From contig JACTMP010000063.1 of NCBI GenBank assembly GCA_014584575.1, positions 157,005 through 221,004 of the forward strand: a stretch of 64,000 nt of DNA. The letters run 5' to 3'. Below the pieces are notes generated by a model. The model did not search any database and was not told the DNA's origin. It worked only from the letters and a program-made list of their open reading frames with translations. The position numbers were made by a program, and so were the translations under genes. Origin of the DNA: Chloroflexota bacterium. Lineage in GTDB: Bacteria; Chloroflexota; Anaerolineae; Promineifilales; Promineifilaceae. Shown here piece after piece: positions 1 to 8,660 of this stretch. Each line of letters starts with the position of its first letter. The first letter of the stretch is position 1.

Positions 1-1
1 G

Positions 2-817
2 GCGCGGGCCATTCACAATGACGGCCCACGCGCCGATAAGCCGTTCATGGGCATTAACTGTAAGGCGATCCCCCATGAATTGATCATCAGTGAATTACTG
101 GGCAGCGAGGCGGACGGCCGTCCCAGCAAATTTGAGCTGACCGACGGCGGTTCACTCATGCTCAACCAGATTGAGGCGCTCTCTTACGAAATGCAGTTTG
201 CCCTGTTGCATGTCATCGAGACCGGCCACGTCATGCGCCTGGGCAGCACCCGTTTCATCCCTGTTGACGTGCGCATCATCGCCACCACCGGCGCAAATTT
301 AGAACGGCTGGTAGCCGAAGGGGATTTCCTGCCCAATCTCTATTACCGGTTTGGTGTCTTTAACATTGCTGTGCCTCCCCTGCGCGAACGGCCCGATGAT
401 ATACCGGCGCTCGCTTCCCGCTTTTTGACCCGTTTTACCCGCGCCAACGGCGGCGTAGCCGAGATTGGCGATGAGGCCATGGAAGTGATTTGCCGGTACC
501 CCTGGCCGGGTAATGTGCGCGAACTGGAAAGTACGCTGGAACGCGCCCTGCATCACAGCGAAAATGGGGTGATAGGCGTGGCCGATCTGTCGGCTACCAT
601 TCGCAAAGGGCGCATTGTCACTGCCGCCTCCCCTCATGCCCAGCCCATCCTTTCGGTGGAAGAGGCAGAACGGGAAGCGATTTTGCAGGCCGGTTGGGTT
701 TGCCAGGGACGGGTGTCGGAGATGTCGCAGCATTTGGGCATCGGCCGTACCACCCTCTGGCGCAAAATGAAACAGCTTAATCTGACGCCGGATTATTTTA
801 AGCAAGTGAGTAATTGA
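2..817 (+). CDS. dhaR: DhaR-type activator of dihydroxyacetone metabolism (5' partial)
   Basis: Transcriptional activator of the PTS-type dihydroxyacetone kinase pathway; in E. coli DhaR is switched by DhaK and DhaL. The frame is open from base 2, so the sensor domains and the first part of the AAA+ module lie outside the window. Visible are the rest of the AAA+ module (PPLRERPDDIP, YPWPGNVREL) and a Fis-type helix-turn-helix in the last 35 residues (LGIGRTTLWRKMKQL). The GAFTGA loop that contacts sigma-54 is missing: LLGSE runs almost directly into GRPSKFEL. That absence, with the overall resemblance to E. coli DhaR as I remember it, separates it from NtrC-like regulators and suggests action with sigma-70. 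A hairpin and then glpA follow on the same strand, so it probably controls the glycerol block. Confidence 0.85.
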   Translation, partial: ARAIHNDGPRADKPFMGINCKAIPHELIISELLGSEADGRPSKFELTDGGSLMLNQIEALSYEMQFALLHVIETGHVMRLGSTRFIPVDVRIIATTGANLERLVAEGDFLPNLYYRFGVFNIAVPPLRERPDDIPALASRFLTRFTRANGGVAEIGDEAMEVICRYPWPGNVRELESTLERALHHSENGVIGVADLSATIRKGRIVTAASPHAQPILSVEEAEREAILQAGWVCQGRVSEMSQHLGIGRTTLWRKMKQLNLTPDYFKQVSN

Positions 818-819
818 AA

Positions 820-852
820 AGACCCTAAGGGTTTTTGAAACCCTTAGGGTCT
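820..852. repeat. Perfect 15-bp hairpin between dhaR and glpA
   Basis: Arms at 820-834 and 838-852 are exact inverted complements around a 3-base loop (core GACCCTAAGGG). There is no clear T-run, so it is not a canonical terminator. A near-identical copy lies at 49562-49594 at the crtI/P450 junction, which marks it as a dispersed element. Confidence 0.85.
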
Positions 853-862
853 AACGGTCATC

Positions 863-2494
863 ATGCGAACGATGGAAACGGAACTGTTGGTAATTGGCGG
901 CGGCGCGACCGGGACGGGCGTCATTGCCGACCTGGCGCTGCGTGGCTTTCGCTGCGCCCTGGTGGAAAAGCGCGATCTGGCGCATGGTACCACCGGGCGC
1001 TATCACGGCCTGCTGCACAGCGGCGGGCGTTATGCTGTCAAAGACCCCAAAGCGGCCACCGAATGTATCGAGGAAAATATCATCCTGCGCCGCATCATGC
1101 CCCATTGCATTGAAGATACGGGCGGCTTTTTTGTGGTCACACCCTGGGACGATGACGCCTTTGGCGACCGTTTTATGCAAGGCTGCCGGGACACGGCCGT
1201 GCCCTGCGAAGAAATCTCCATCGCCCAAATGTTGCGTGAAGAGCCGCACCTGAATCCGCAAATTAGCCGCTGCTTCCGCGTGCCGGACGGCTCGGCCGAC
1301 TCGTTTTTAGCCACACAGTCGGTGGCGGCGCTGGCGCAGGCGCATGGGGCGCAGATTTTGCATTACTACGAGGTGAAGCAGCTGATCCGCCAGGGCGACC
1401 GGGTGGTGGGGGCGCTGTGTTATGACCTGGTAAAAGACGAGGATGTAACCATTCAGGCTGACCTGGTGGTGAACGCCGCCGGAGCCTGGGCGGGCAAAAT
1501 TGCCCACACGGCCGAGGTAGAAGTGAATGTGCGCGCAGGCAAAGGCACGATGATCGCCGCCAGCTATCGCATAGTGAATACGGTGGTGAACCGCTGCAAG
1601 ATGCCGGCCGATGGCGACATTATTGTGCCCGTGCATACCGTTTCCATCATCGGCACTACAGATGAGGGGGTGCCCGACCCGGAACATTTTGCCATTGAGC
1701 CGTGGGAAGTGCAGTTGATGATGCAGGAAGCAGCCAAGATTGTGCCCGGCTGGCATGATTTACGGATGCTGCGCTGTTGGGGTGGGGTACGGCCGTTGTA
1801 TCAAGAAACCAAAGTGGCCGACACCCGCGACGTGACCCGCGCTTACACGCTGCTGGATCATGAAACCCGCGATGGCGTGGCCGGATTTATCACCATTACC
1901 GGCGGCAAATGGACCACGTACCGGCAAATGGCGCAGGTGACGGTGGACCGGGTGTGCGAAAAGTTGGGCACGGTACGGCCGTGTACCACCCATGAAACCG
2001 TTGTGCCCAATCCATTTGAACAGGGGCACGGCCGTAAACACCATATGCTCGGCCAACGGCTGGCCGACGTGGAAAAAGCAGAGGCGTTCGGCCAGTTGAT
2101 TTGTGAATGTGAACTGGCGACCCGCGCCGATGTGGAACACGCCATCACCCAGGGCGAGGCTAAAACCATTGACGACGTGCGCCGCGATGTGCGCGTGGGC
2201 ATGGGGCCATGCCAGGGTGGGTTCTGCACCTACCGCGTGGCCGCCATCTGGCACGAACTAAAAAAGCCGCCCATCGAAGAGACCAATGTGACCCTGCGGG
2301 ACTTTTTGCAGGAGCGGTGGAAAGGGCTGATGCCCATTCTCTGGGGGCCGCAGTTAAAACAAGAGCGGCTTGACGAGTTGATTTACCTGAGCGTTTTGAA
2401 CGCCGACCATTTGCCCGGCCCGCGCGCTTCGCGGCTGGGGCCGGCGATGTATGAACCGGGCACCGCCTGGGAAAGCGAACATGCGCATGTCTAG
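863..2494 (+). CDS. glpA: Anaerobic glycerol-3-phosphate dehydrogenase subunit A
   Basis: FAD-dependent catalytic subunit that oxidises sn-glycerol-3-phosphate to dihydroxyacetone phosphate and passes electrons through GlpB and GlpC to the quinone pool. At 543 residues it matches the family length. The N-terminus has a Rossmann FAD motif (VIGGGATGTG, residues 10-19) and the DAO-family HGTTGRYHGLLHSGGRY segment. The C-terminal third carries a BFD-like [2Fe-2S] domain with cysteines in ICECE and GPCQGGFC. ATG at 863 or 872 could be the start; neither has a strong ribosome site. glpB and glpC follow on the same strand in the standard order. Confidence 0.95.
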   Translation: MRTMETELLVIGGGATGTGVIADLALRGFRCALVEKRDLAHGTTGRYHGLLHSGGRYAVKDPKAATECIEENIILRRIMPHCIEDTGGFFVVTPWDDDAFGDRFMQGCRDTAVPCEEISIAQMLREEPHLNPQISRCFRVPDGSADSFLATQSVAALAQAHGAQILHYYEVKQLIRQGDRVVGALCYDLVKDEDVTIQADLVVNAAGAWAGKIAHTAEVEVNVRAGKGTMIAASYRIVNTVVNRCKMPADGDIIVPVHTVSIIGTTDEGVPDPEHFAIEPWEVQLMMQEAAKIVPGWHDLRMLRCWGGVRPLYQETKVADTRDVTRAYTLLDHETRDGVAGFITITGGKWTTYRQMAQVTVDRVCEKLGTVRPCTTHETVVPNPFEQGHGRKHHMLGQRLADVEKAEAFGQLICECELATRADVEHAITQGEAKTIDDVRRDVRVGMGPCQGGFCTYRVAAIWHELKKPPIEETNVTLRDFLQERWKGLMPILWGPQLKQERLDELIYLSVLNADHLPGPRASRLGPAMYEPGTAWESEHAHV

Positions 2495-2500
2495 AGTAAT

Positions 2501-2551
2501 GCGTGACACGTGAAACGTGATGTCTCTCTGGTCACGTTTCACGTTTCACGC
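2501..2551. repeat. CGTGAAACGTGA-type intergenic hairpin
   Basis: CGTGAAACGTGA (2509-2520) pairs with TCACGTTTCACG (2532-2543), with further partial repeats of the unit on both sides. Related copies lie at 44863-44924, 53040-53098 and 54948-55012. Confidence 0.8.
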
Positions 2552-2565
2552 ATCACCTGAATGTT

Positions 2566-3819
2566 ATGACGAATGATGTTTTAGTGATTGGCGCCGGGTT
2601 AGCCGGATTGACCACCGCGTGGCAGGCAGCGGCACACGGCAAAGGTGTGCGGGTGATTGCCAAAGGGTGGGGGGCGACGCATTGGCACGCGGGTTGTGTG
2701 GATGTGTTGGGCTATTGGCCGGTGGAAAGTGACACGGCCGTGACCAATCCCGCTGCTGCCATTTCTGACCTGCTCGCTGCCAATCCGCAGCACCCGTATG
2801 CCCTGGTGGGTGTGGCACAGTTAGAAGCGGCGCTGCATGGCTTGAAGCAGTTGTGTGCTGATGCCGGTTATCCGCTGGTTGGGTCGCTGGCGAAAAATTG
2901 GCGGCTGCCAACGGCCGTGGGCGCGGCCCGCCCCACCTGCCTGGCCCCGGCCACGATGACCGCCGGTGATCTGGATGACAATGCGCCCATGCTGCTGGTG
3001 GGCTTCAAACAACTGCCGGACTTTTTTGCCAACGTGGCCGCCGACAATCTGGCGCAGCAGGGCATCCCGGCGCGGCACGTAACGCTGGATTTACCGACGT
3101 TGGCGGGGCGGAATTTTACAACAGCGGTACAACTGGCCCGCTTTATGCAGCAGGCCGAATTCCGGGCAAACGTGGTGCAGGCGGTGAAACCACATCTGGG
3201 CGACGCGGCGCGGGTGGGTTTTCCGGCGGTGTTGGGATTGGAAGAGGCCACGGCCGTGCATCAGGACATGCAGGCGCAATTGGGCCGTCCCGTTTTTGAG
3301 ATTCCCGGTTTGCCGCCATCGGTGGCCGGGATACGGCTGCACCGCATCCTGAAAGCGGCCATTGAGAAAAACGGCGGGCGGGTGTATGACGGCATGGAGG
3401 CGATTGGGTTTGCGGCTGACGGGGGACTGGTGACGGCCGTACACACCGAAACCTCCGGCCGACCGCGCCAGCACCGGTATGAGCAAGTAGTGTTGGCGAC
3501 GGGTGGCATCTTGGGCGGTGGCATCGTCACCAACCATGCTGGCGAGGTGTGTGAAGTGGTTTTTAAGCTGCCGCTGCACCACCCGGAAAACCGGCTGGAA
3601 TGGTTCCGCCGTGACTTTTTGGATAAACAAGGCCACCCCATTTACCGCGCCGGCGTCAGCGTGAACGAGCAATTTCAGCCTATGAACGGCCGTGTTGTCT
3701 ACCAAAACCTCTATGCCGCCGGTAACACCCTGGCCGGTGCTGATTCCATCATCGAACGCTCCTTTGATGGCGTGGCTTTGGCAACAGGGTATGTGGTAGG
3801 AAATCTGGTCAGTAATTGA
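2566..3819 (+). CDS. glpB: Anaerobic glycerol-3-phosphate dehydrogenase subunit B
   Basis: FAD/FMN-type flavoprotein subunit of the GlpABC complex, linking GlpA to the iron-sulfur subunit GlpC. 417 residues, close to the 419 of E. coli. The N-terminal dinucleotide motif VIGAGLAGLTTAW (residues 7-19) and the second-half motif LATGGILGGGI are clear, and the C-terminus has the usual AGADSIIERSFDGVALATGY block. ATG at 2566 follows the hairpin region directly. Position between glpA and glpC supports the call. Confidence 0.93.
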   Translation: MTNDVLVIGAGLAGLTTAWQAAAHGKGVRVIAKGWGATHWHAGCVDVLGYWPVESDTAVTNPAAAISDLLAANPQHPYALVGVAQLEAALHGLKQLCADAGYPLVGSLAKNWRLPTAVGAARPTCLAPATMTAGDLDDNAPMLLVGFKQLPDFFANVAADNLAQQGIPARHVTLDLPTLAGRNFTTAVQLARFMQQAEFRANVVQAVKPHLGDAARVGFPAVLGLEEATAVHQDMQAQLGRPVFEIPGLPPSVAGIRLHRILKAAIEKNGGRVYDGMEAIGFAADGGLVTAVHTETSGRPRQHRYEQVVLATGGILGGGIVTNHAGEVCEVVFKLPLHHPENRLEWFRRDFLDKQGHPIYRAGVSVNEQFQPMNGRVVYQNLYAAGNTLAGADSIIERSFDGVALATGYVVGNLVSN

Positions 3820-3827
3820 GGAAATTC

Positions 3828-3915
3828 ACCACGGATTTTACGGATGGAACGGATTTTGACGGATAACAAATCGAAAAAATCTGTGTTCATCCGCCCAATC
3901 CGTCCTATCCGTGGT
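3828..3915. repeat. Long inverted repeat of CGGAT units between glpB and glpC
   Basis: ACCACGGAT at the left end pairs with ATCCGTGGT at the right end. The interior is built from repeated ACGGAT/ATCCGT units and forms a long imperfect hairpin. A GTG-initiated extension of glpC would start inside it, which argues for the later ATG. Confidence 0.8.
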
Positions 3916-3925
3916 TAATTCAAAC

Positions 3926-5239
3926 ATGGCAAACAACATTTGGGAAGCGCAACTGAATATCGAGGCCCATGCCCCCAAGCCGGTGGAGTTGACGCTGGAT
4001 CACTGTATCAAGTGCAACATTTGTGTGACAGCTTGCCCGGTCACGGCCGTGACCGACCTCTTCCCTGGCCCCAAATATGTTGGCCCGCAGGCGGGCCGTT
4101 TCCGCCATGAACACCAGCCCAGCCCCGACCATTCGGTGGATTATTGTAATGGCTGCCGGGTGTGCAACATGGTTTGTCCGACGGGGGTGAAGATTGCGGA
4201 GATTAACGGCCGTGCCCGCGCCCACATCGTGCAGTCCGGGCAGGTGCCGCTGCGGCGCAAACTGCGCAATAACCTGATCGCCCGCCCGGAGTTGATGGGT
4301 AAGTTTGGGCAGCCGCTCGCCCCCATTGCCAACGTCTTGCTGCACAGCGGTTTTGGTCGCTTTTTTGCCAAACTGCTGCTGGACATTGCCCCTAATGCGC
4401 CGCTGCCGCGCTTCTCCGGCGAACGCTTCAGCCGTTGGGTGCACAAACGGCCAGATGCGGTACACAGCGCCCGCAAAGTTGTCTATTTTCACGGTTGCTC
4501 GACCGAGTATTTTGAAGCGCGGGTGGGCAAAGCGGCCGTGCAAGTGTTGGAAGCGAACGGCTTTGAGGTCATTGTACCGCCGCAAAACTGCTGTGGGCTG
4601 CCGTTGCTCTCCAACGGCGAATTTGCCGCCGCCCAAGCCTACCACGAGAGCAATATCCGCCACATGATTGATTATGTCAAGCAAGGCTATGTCATTGTGG
4701 GCACGTCCACCAGCTGCACCCTGACGCTCAAAGAAGAAGCGCCGGAAATGCTGGCTTACCACACACCCGACGCGCAGCTATTGACGGCCAACACTTTTGA
4801 CATTCACGAATTCCTGCTGCATTTGCTGGACGCGGGCGAGTTAAAGACGGATGGCCTCAAGCCGATGCCGCTGACGCTGGCCTATCATCCACCCTGTCAA
4901 TACCGCGCCCATCGGTTGGGTCGCCCCAGTTCGGAGATCATGGCGCTTATCCCCGACCTCACCATCATCGAAAGCCAGGCCGCCTGCTGCGGCGTGGGTG
5001 GCACCTATGGCTACAAAGCCGAAAAGTACGACATTACAATGGCGGTGGGGAAACCTTTATTTGATTTTGTACAGGAAGTCAACGGCCCCATTGCCGTGTG
5101 CGACAGCGAAACGTGCCGCTGGAATATCGCCGCCGCTACCGGCGTGCCGTTTGTGCATCCGATAGAATTATTGGCCGCTGCTTATGGATATGAACCAGAA
5201 GGGCCGCTACAAGAAGTGATGGGGAGATTGAGAGATTGA
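3926..5239 (+). CDS. glpC: Anaerobic glycerol-3-phosphate dehydrogenase subunit C
   Basis: Iron-sulfur subunit that anchors GlpAB to the membrane and delivers electrons to menaquinone. Two [4Fe-4S] ferredoxin motifs are visible near the N-terminus (CIKCNICVTACPV and CNGCRVCNMVCPT), then two CCG heterodisulfide-reductase-type domains (NCCGLPLLSNG and ACCGVGGTYG). I start it at ATG 3926 because an upstream GTG (3911) lies in the repeat. The product is 437 residues, longer than the 396 of E. coli. The last residues (MGRLRD) are encoded by the next intergenic repeat, so the C-terminus seems to have been rewritten by it. Confidence 0.93.
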   Translation: MANNIWEAQLNIEAHAPKPVELTLDHCIKCNICVTACPVTAVTDLFPGPKYVGPQAGRFRHEHQPSPDHSVDYCNGCRVCNMVCPTGVKIAEINGRARAHIVQSGQVPLRRKLRNNLIARPELMGKFGQPLAPIANVLLHSGFGRFFAKLLLDIAPNAPLPRFSGERFSRWVHKRPDAVHSARKVVYFHGCSTEYFEARVGKAAVQVLEANGFEVIVPPQNCCGLPLLSNGEFAAAQAYHESNIRHMIDYVKQGYVIVGTSTSCTLTLKEEAPEMLAYHTPDAQLLTANTFDIHEFLLHLLDAGELKTDGLKPMPLTLAYHPPCQYRAHRLGRPSSEIMALIPDLTIIESQAACCGVGGTYGYKAEKYDITMAVGKPLFDFVQEVNGPIAVCDSETCRWNIAAATGVPFVHPIELLAAAYGYEPEGPLQEVMGRLRD

Positions 5240-5279
5240 GAGATTGTCAATCTCCCAATCTCTCAATCTCCCCATCTCC
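5223..5279. repeat. GGAGATTG/CAATCTCC stuttered hairpin
   Basis: Three GAGATTG-type units are followed by three complementary CAATCTC units. It overlaps the last codons of glpC and precedes the dhaM fusion. Same family at 7770, 8278, 25287, 29709, 52166, 53676 and inside the P450 gene at 50249. Confidence 0.85.
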
Positions 5280-5288
5280 AATTTCACT

Positions 5289-7760
5289 ATGGTCAGCATT
5301 GTCATTGTTTCTCACAGTAAACAACTAGCCGCCGGGGTAGTGGAACTGGCCAGCCAGATGGTGCAGGGGCAGGTGGCGCTGGCGGCTGCCGGTGGATCGG
5401 ACAACCCGGACAACCCCATTGGCACCGACGCCATGCAAATTCTGGCGGCCATTGACGCCGTTTACAGCGAAGATGGGGTGGTGGTGCTGATGGATTTGGG
5501 CAGCGCCATCCTCAGCACGGAGATGGCGGTGGAATTTTTGCCGGTGGAGCAGCGGGCGAATGTGCATTTGTGCGCCGCGCCATTGGTGGAGGGGGCGATT
5601 GCGGCCGTGGTGCAGGCGGCGGCAGGCAGCCCGGTGACAGACGTGATCCGTGAAGCGATGACGGCGCTGCTGCCCAAGCATAGCCAATTGGGGGTGGTGG
5701 ATGAAGAACTGTCAATGGTCAATGGTCAATGGTCAATGGTCGGTGGGCAGTCGGTGAGTGTGGAACTGGCGATCCAGAACAAGCTGGGGCTACATGCCCG
5801 GCCGGCGGCGCGGTTTGTGAGCACGGCCGTACAGTTCAAAGCAGACATCACTGTGCAAAAAGGGGCGCTGATGGCCAGCGCCAAGAGCATGAACCAGGTG
5901 GCGATCTTGGGGGCGCGGCAGGGGGAGACGGTGACGGTGACGGCCGTTGGCCCCGATGCCGATGCGGCCATTGCCGCCCTGCAAGCGTTGGCCGCTGCCA
6001 ACTTTGGCGATAAAGACGAAGACACGGCGACGCCTGCGGCCATCAGACCCAAGCCACCGGTTGGTGGATTGGGTGGTATTCCCGCCTCGCCGGGCATTGC
6101 CATCGGGCCGGCGTACCATTATCAGGTAGCGCCTCCTTTGGTGACGGCGCAGCAGGTGGAGGATGTGGCGGCGGAATGGCGGCGGTTGGACACGGCCGTA
6201 GCCGCCGCTCTGGTGGAAATTCAGGAATTGTACGCCGCCGCCCGGCAGCAAATGGGAGCGTTTGAGGCCGACATTTTCCAGGCGCACCAGTTGATGCTGC
6301 AAGACCCGGCTTTGCATCAAGACGCCCGGCAACGCATTACCACGACTAAGTTGAATGCGGCGGCTGCCTGGCAACAGGCCATCAATGCCGTTGCCGCCGC
6401 CTATGAAGCCATCCCGGATGAGGTGATGCGCACCCGCGCTGCCGACGCGCGTGACGTGGGGCAGCGGGTGCTGCGCCAGTTGACGGGCGTGGCCCGGCCA
6501 TCCTTTGATTTCCCCAAACCGGTGGTTCTGCTGGCAACGGAACTGACGCCTTCGGATACGGCGCTGCTTGATCCGGCGCGGGTGTTGGGCATCATCACCG
6601 CGCGGGGCGGGGCCACCTCGCACAGCGCCATTTTGGCGCGGGGGTTGGGCATTCCGGCAGTGGTGGGCGCCGGCAATTTGGTGGCGCAGGTGAAGGATGG
6701 ACAGGTGGTGGCGCTGGACGGCCGTACCGGGCAACTGTGGCTGAAACCGGGCAAGGCGACACTGGCCGATTTGCAGAAGCAGCGTGACGTCTGGCTGCAA
6801 GAGCGGCAGGCAGCGCGGGCATTGGCGCAAGAACCGGCACAAACGACGGACGGCCGTCGCCTGGAGATTGGGGCCAATATCGGTGGGCCGCAGGAAGCGG
6901 CTATCGCCGTGCAATTTGGCGCGGAAGGGGTGGGGCTGTTCCGCACCGAATTCCTCTTTTTAGACCGGGAAACAGCGCCGGATGAGGAGGAGCAGGTGGC
7001 GGCGTATGTGGCAGCGGCGGAAGGGTTGGTGGGACGTCCGTTGATCATTCGCACGTTGGATGTGGGCGGCGACAAACCATTACCGTACCTGGATTTGGGG
7101 CGCGAGGAGAATCCGTTTTTGGGCTGGCGTGGCATTCGTTTTTGCCTGGAGACGCCGCACATTTTCCGCCCCCAACTACGCGCCATTTTGCGGGCCAGCC
7201 ACGGACACAATATCAAGCTCATGTTCCCCATGGTCAGCACCCTGGCCGAAGTGCGCGCCGCTAAAACAATCCTGGCCGAAGTGCAGGCGGAGTTGCAGCA
7301 GGCCAATATCCCCTTTGCCGCCGACATGGAAGTGGGGATCATGATTGAAGTGCCAGCGGCGGTAGCCATTGCCGATCAGTTGGCGCGGGAAGTGGACTTT
7401 TTCAGCATTGGCACGAATGATCTGACGCAATATGTGATGGCCGCCGACCGGGGTAATGCGAAGGTGGCGGCGCTGGCCAATGCGCTGCATCCGGCGGTGC
7501 TGCGGCTGATTAAACAAACGGTGCAGGCGGGCCATGCCGCCGGTATCTGGGTGGGGATGTGTGGTGAACTGGCGGGTAATGCCCTGGCGACGCCGCTGTT
7601 GGTGGGGTTGGGGCTGGATGAACTGAGCATGGCCGCACCCGCTATTCCGGCCGTGAAAACGGCCGTGCGCGGCACGACCATCGCTCAAGCAGAGGAATTA
7701 GCGCGGAGGGTGTTGGAATTGGAATCGGGAACGGCCGTGAGTGAATTATTATCGGGCTAG
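5289..7760 (+). CDS. dhaM: DhaM-HPr-Enzyme I multiphosphoryl transfer fusion
   Basis: Phosphorelay protein that takes phosphate from PEP and passes it to the Dha kinase, which makes dihydroxyacetone phosphate. Domains in the 823-residue chain: mannose-type EIIA/DhaM (1-125, phosphorylated His9 in IVSHSKQL); a linker; HPr (about 157-240, His169 in LGLHARPAARF); and a full-length Enzyme I (about 255-823, His445 in GGATSHSAI, LFRTEFLFLD, IGTNDLTQY, Cys758 in MCGELAG). E. coli DhaM has only a truncated Enzyme I, so this one may be self-sufficient with PEP. ATG 5289 is chosen because the upstream extension is encoded by the hairpin repeat. The linker contains a stuttered DNA repeat (5712-5745). 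DhaK and DhaL are not in the window. Confidence 0.9.
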   Translation: MVSIVIVSHSKQLAAGVVELASQMVQGQVALAAAGGSDNPDNPIGTDAMQILAAIDAVYSEDGVVVLMDLGSAILSTEMAVEFLPVEQRANVHLCAAPLVEGAIAAVVQAAAGSPVTDVIREAMTALLPKHSQLGVVDEELSMVNGQWSMVGGQSVSVELAIQNKLGLHARPAARFVSTAVQFKADITVQKGALMASAKSMNQVAILGARQGETVTVTAVGPDADAAIAALQALAAANFGDKDEDTATPAAIRPKPPVGGLGGIPASPGIAIGPAYHYQVAPPLVTAQQVEDVAAEWRRLDTAVAAALVEIQELYAAARQQMGAFEADIFQAHQLMLQDPALHQDARQRITTTKLNAAAAWQQAINAVAAAYEAIPDEVMRTRAADARDVGQRVLRQLTGVARPSFDFPKPVVLLATELTPSDTALLDPARVLGIITARGGATSHSAILARGLGIPAVVGAGNLVAQVKDGQVVALDGRTGQLWLKPGKATLADLQKQRDVWLQERQAARALAQEPAQTTDGRRLEIGANIGGPQEAAIAVQFGAEGVGLFRTEFLFLDRETAPDEEEQVAAYVAAAEGLVGRPLIIRTLDVGGDKPLPYLDLGREENPFLGWRGIRFCLETPHIFRPQLRAILRASHGHNIKLMFPMVSTLAEVRAAKTILAEVQAELQQANIPFAADMEVGIMIEVPAAVAIADQLAREVDFFSIGTNDLTQYVMAADRGNAKVAALANALHPAVLRLIKQTVQAGHAAGIWVGMCGELAGNALATPLLVGLGLDELSMAAPAIPAVKTAVRGTTIAQAEELARRVLELESGTAVSELLSG
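5712..5745. repeat. In-frame TCAATGG microrepeat inside the dhaM fusion
   Basis: Tandem copies of TCAATGG within the linker between the EIIA and HPr domains, translated as VNGQWSMV. The unit resembles the TCAATGG/CCATTGA repeats at 63660-63722 and the other stuttered spacer repeats. Confidence 0.7.
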
Positions 7761-7769
7761 GGGGAGGGA

Positions 7770-7821
7770 GAGAGATTAGGAGATTGGTCAATCTCTCAAT
7801 CTCCTAATCTCTAATCTCTAA
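7770..7821. repeat. GGAGATT/AATCTCC hairpin between convergent genes
   Basis: GATTAGGAGATTGG pairs with tandem CAATCTCCTAATCTC units. It separates the end of the dhaM fusion from the minus-strand gene at 7823-8212 and may end transcription from both sides. Confidence 0.75.
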
Positions 7822-7822
7822 T

Positions 7823-8212
7823 TCAGGAAAAGAAGAGGCCATCATCCTCTTCGTCATCATCCTCGCCATCTTCGGCGATTTCTTCCACAAATTCGGCCAG
7901 GGGCAGGGAGACCCAGATGTGCAGCAATTCACCTTCGTCCACCTGCGAGAGGCGCAGCGAGACGACATCTACCTGTTGGCGCAGCCGCAGTTCATCGGGG
8001 AAGTCGAGTTTGACTTTACGGCCGTCTTTCCAGGCAGTTTTGCATCGCTGCATAATATCTTCGCCGTTGCCGGTGCGTAACTGGCATACGGCCACTATCG
8101 CATCTTCGGGGCCTTCGTGGATGGATTGCACCCAATCCTGGGGGGTGGGGTGAAACTCCGGGGTGGGGCCTTCGATGATGGTGATCAATTCAGGTTCTTC
8201 AATTGTTGACAT
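7823..8212 (-). CDS. Small acidic protein of unknown function
   Basis: I do not recognise this 129-residue protein. The start MSTIEEPEL (8212) is preferred over an upstream in-frame ATG whose extra residues look non-conserved. The body has alternating hydrophobic and charged residues consistent with a small alpha/beta fold. The last 18 residues are almost all Asp/Glu (EDGEDDDEEDDGLFFS). No signal peptide or membrane segment. It stands alone, convergent with the dhaM fusion, with a 448-base spacer upstream. Codon use resembles the neighbours, so it is probably real. Confidence 0.6.
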   Translation of the reverse strand: MSTIEEPELITIIEGPTPEFHPTPQDWVQSIHEGPEDAIVAVCQLRTGNGEDIMQRCKTAWKDGRKVKLDFPDELRLRQQVDVVSLRLSQVDEGELLHIWVSLPLAEFVEEIAEDGEDDDEEDDGLFFS

Positions 8213-8277
8213 GTTCCACCAATGTGTGAGATATGCGCCAATACTACTGCTAGAGAGGGGAGTTGGCAACCTTTTTA

Positions 8278-8322
8278 TGGAGATTGGAGATTGGAGAATA
8301 GAGATTAGGAGATTAGGGGATT
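8278..8322. repeat. Half copy of the GGAGATT repeat
   Basis: Tandem GGAGATTG/GAGATTAG units without the complementary second arm. It may be a decayed copy or the simple-repeat precursor of the hairpin family. Confidence 0.65.
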
Positions 8323-8526
8323 ATGGGGACACAGGTTTATTGTTGATGCGCCGGGCACTACTTGTCAACGACATTACCTTGCCTGAATAAACGCGCCAAC
8401 TCTATTCGGGAAGGCGTCTTTCTGACCTGGTAGGGGGGACGGCCGTACCGCTGACGGCCAAAACCTCCATTACGGTTTGTTTTTGCGTGTTATTATGACG
8501 GCCAGAAATAGCGAAAGAGGCTGCCT

Positions 8527-8595
8527 ATGACCATCCAACACGTAACCTTACCCTTACCAGAATATCTCATCCACCTGAGTCTTAATAGAGATTGA
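8527..8595 (+). pseudogene. N-terminal remnant of a small antitoxin-like gene
   Basis: ATG opens a 22-codon frame (MTIQHVTLPLPEYLIHLSLN) that stops at once. The LPLPE-type opening resembles small antitoxin or DNA-binding proteins that accompany VapC-like toxins, but too little is left for a firm assignment. No toxin gene follows. Confidence 0.3.
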
Positions 8596-8660
8596 TAAAT
8601 GAATTGACTTCTGCACCCCTACAAACCAGCGAATGGGGATGCGGTTGTGAGCGGCCACGA

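Larger units (their letters stand above)
8213..8660. other. 448-base spacer with repeat and gene remnant
   Basis: Holds the stuttered repeat at 8278-8322, an ACGGCCGT site near 8440 and a short dead reading frame at 8527-8595. No other gene, RNA or clear promoter was seen. Confidence 0.6.

Noticed and set aside
2..817. Sigma-54-dependent NtrC-type activator
   Set aside because: The GAFTGA loop is missing and the sequence follows DhaR, which works with sigma-70 RNA polymerase.
820..2551. Spacer hairpins as ordinary terminators
   Set aside because: Most lack T-runs and lie between co-directional genes of the same pathway; only those at 19067 and 63538 look like true intrinsic terminators.
3091..3705. 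Long open frames antisense to glpB and many other genes
   Set aside because: They mirror conserved genes in GC-rich sequence, lack ribosome sites and have low-complexity His/Arg-rich products.
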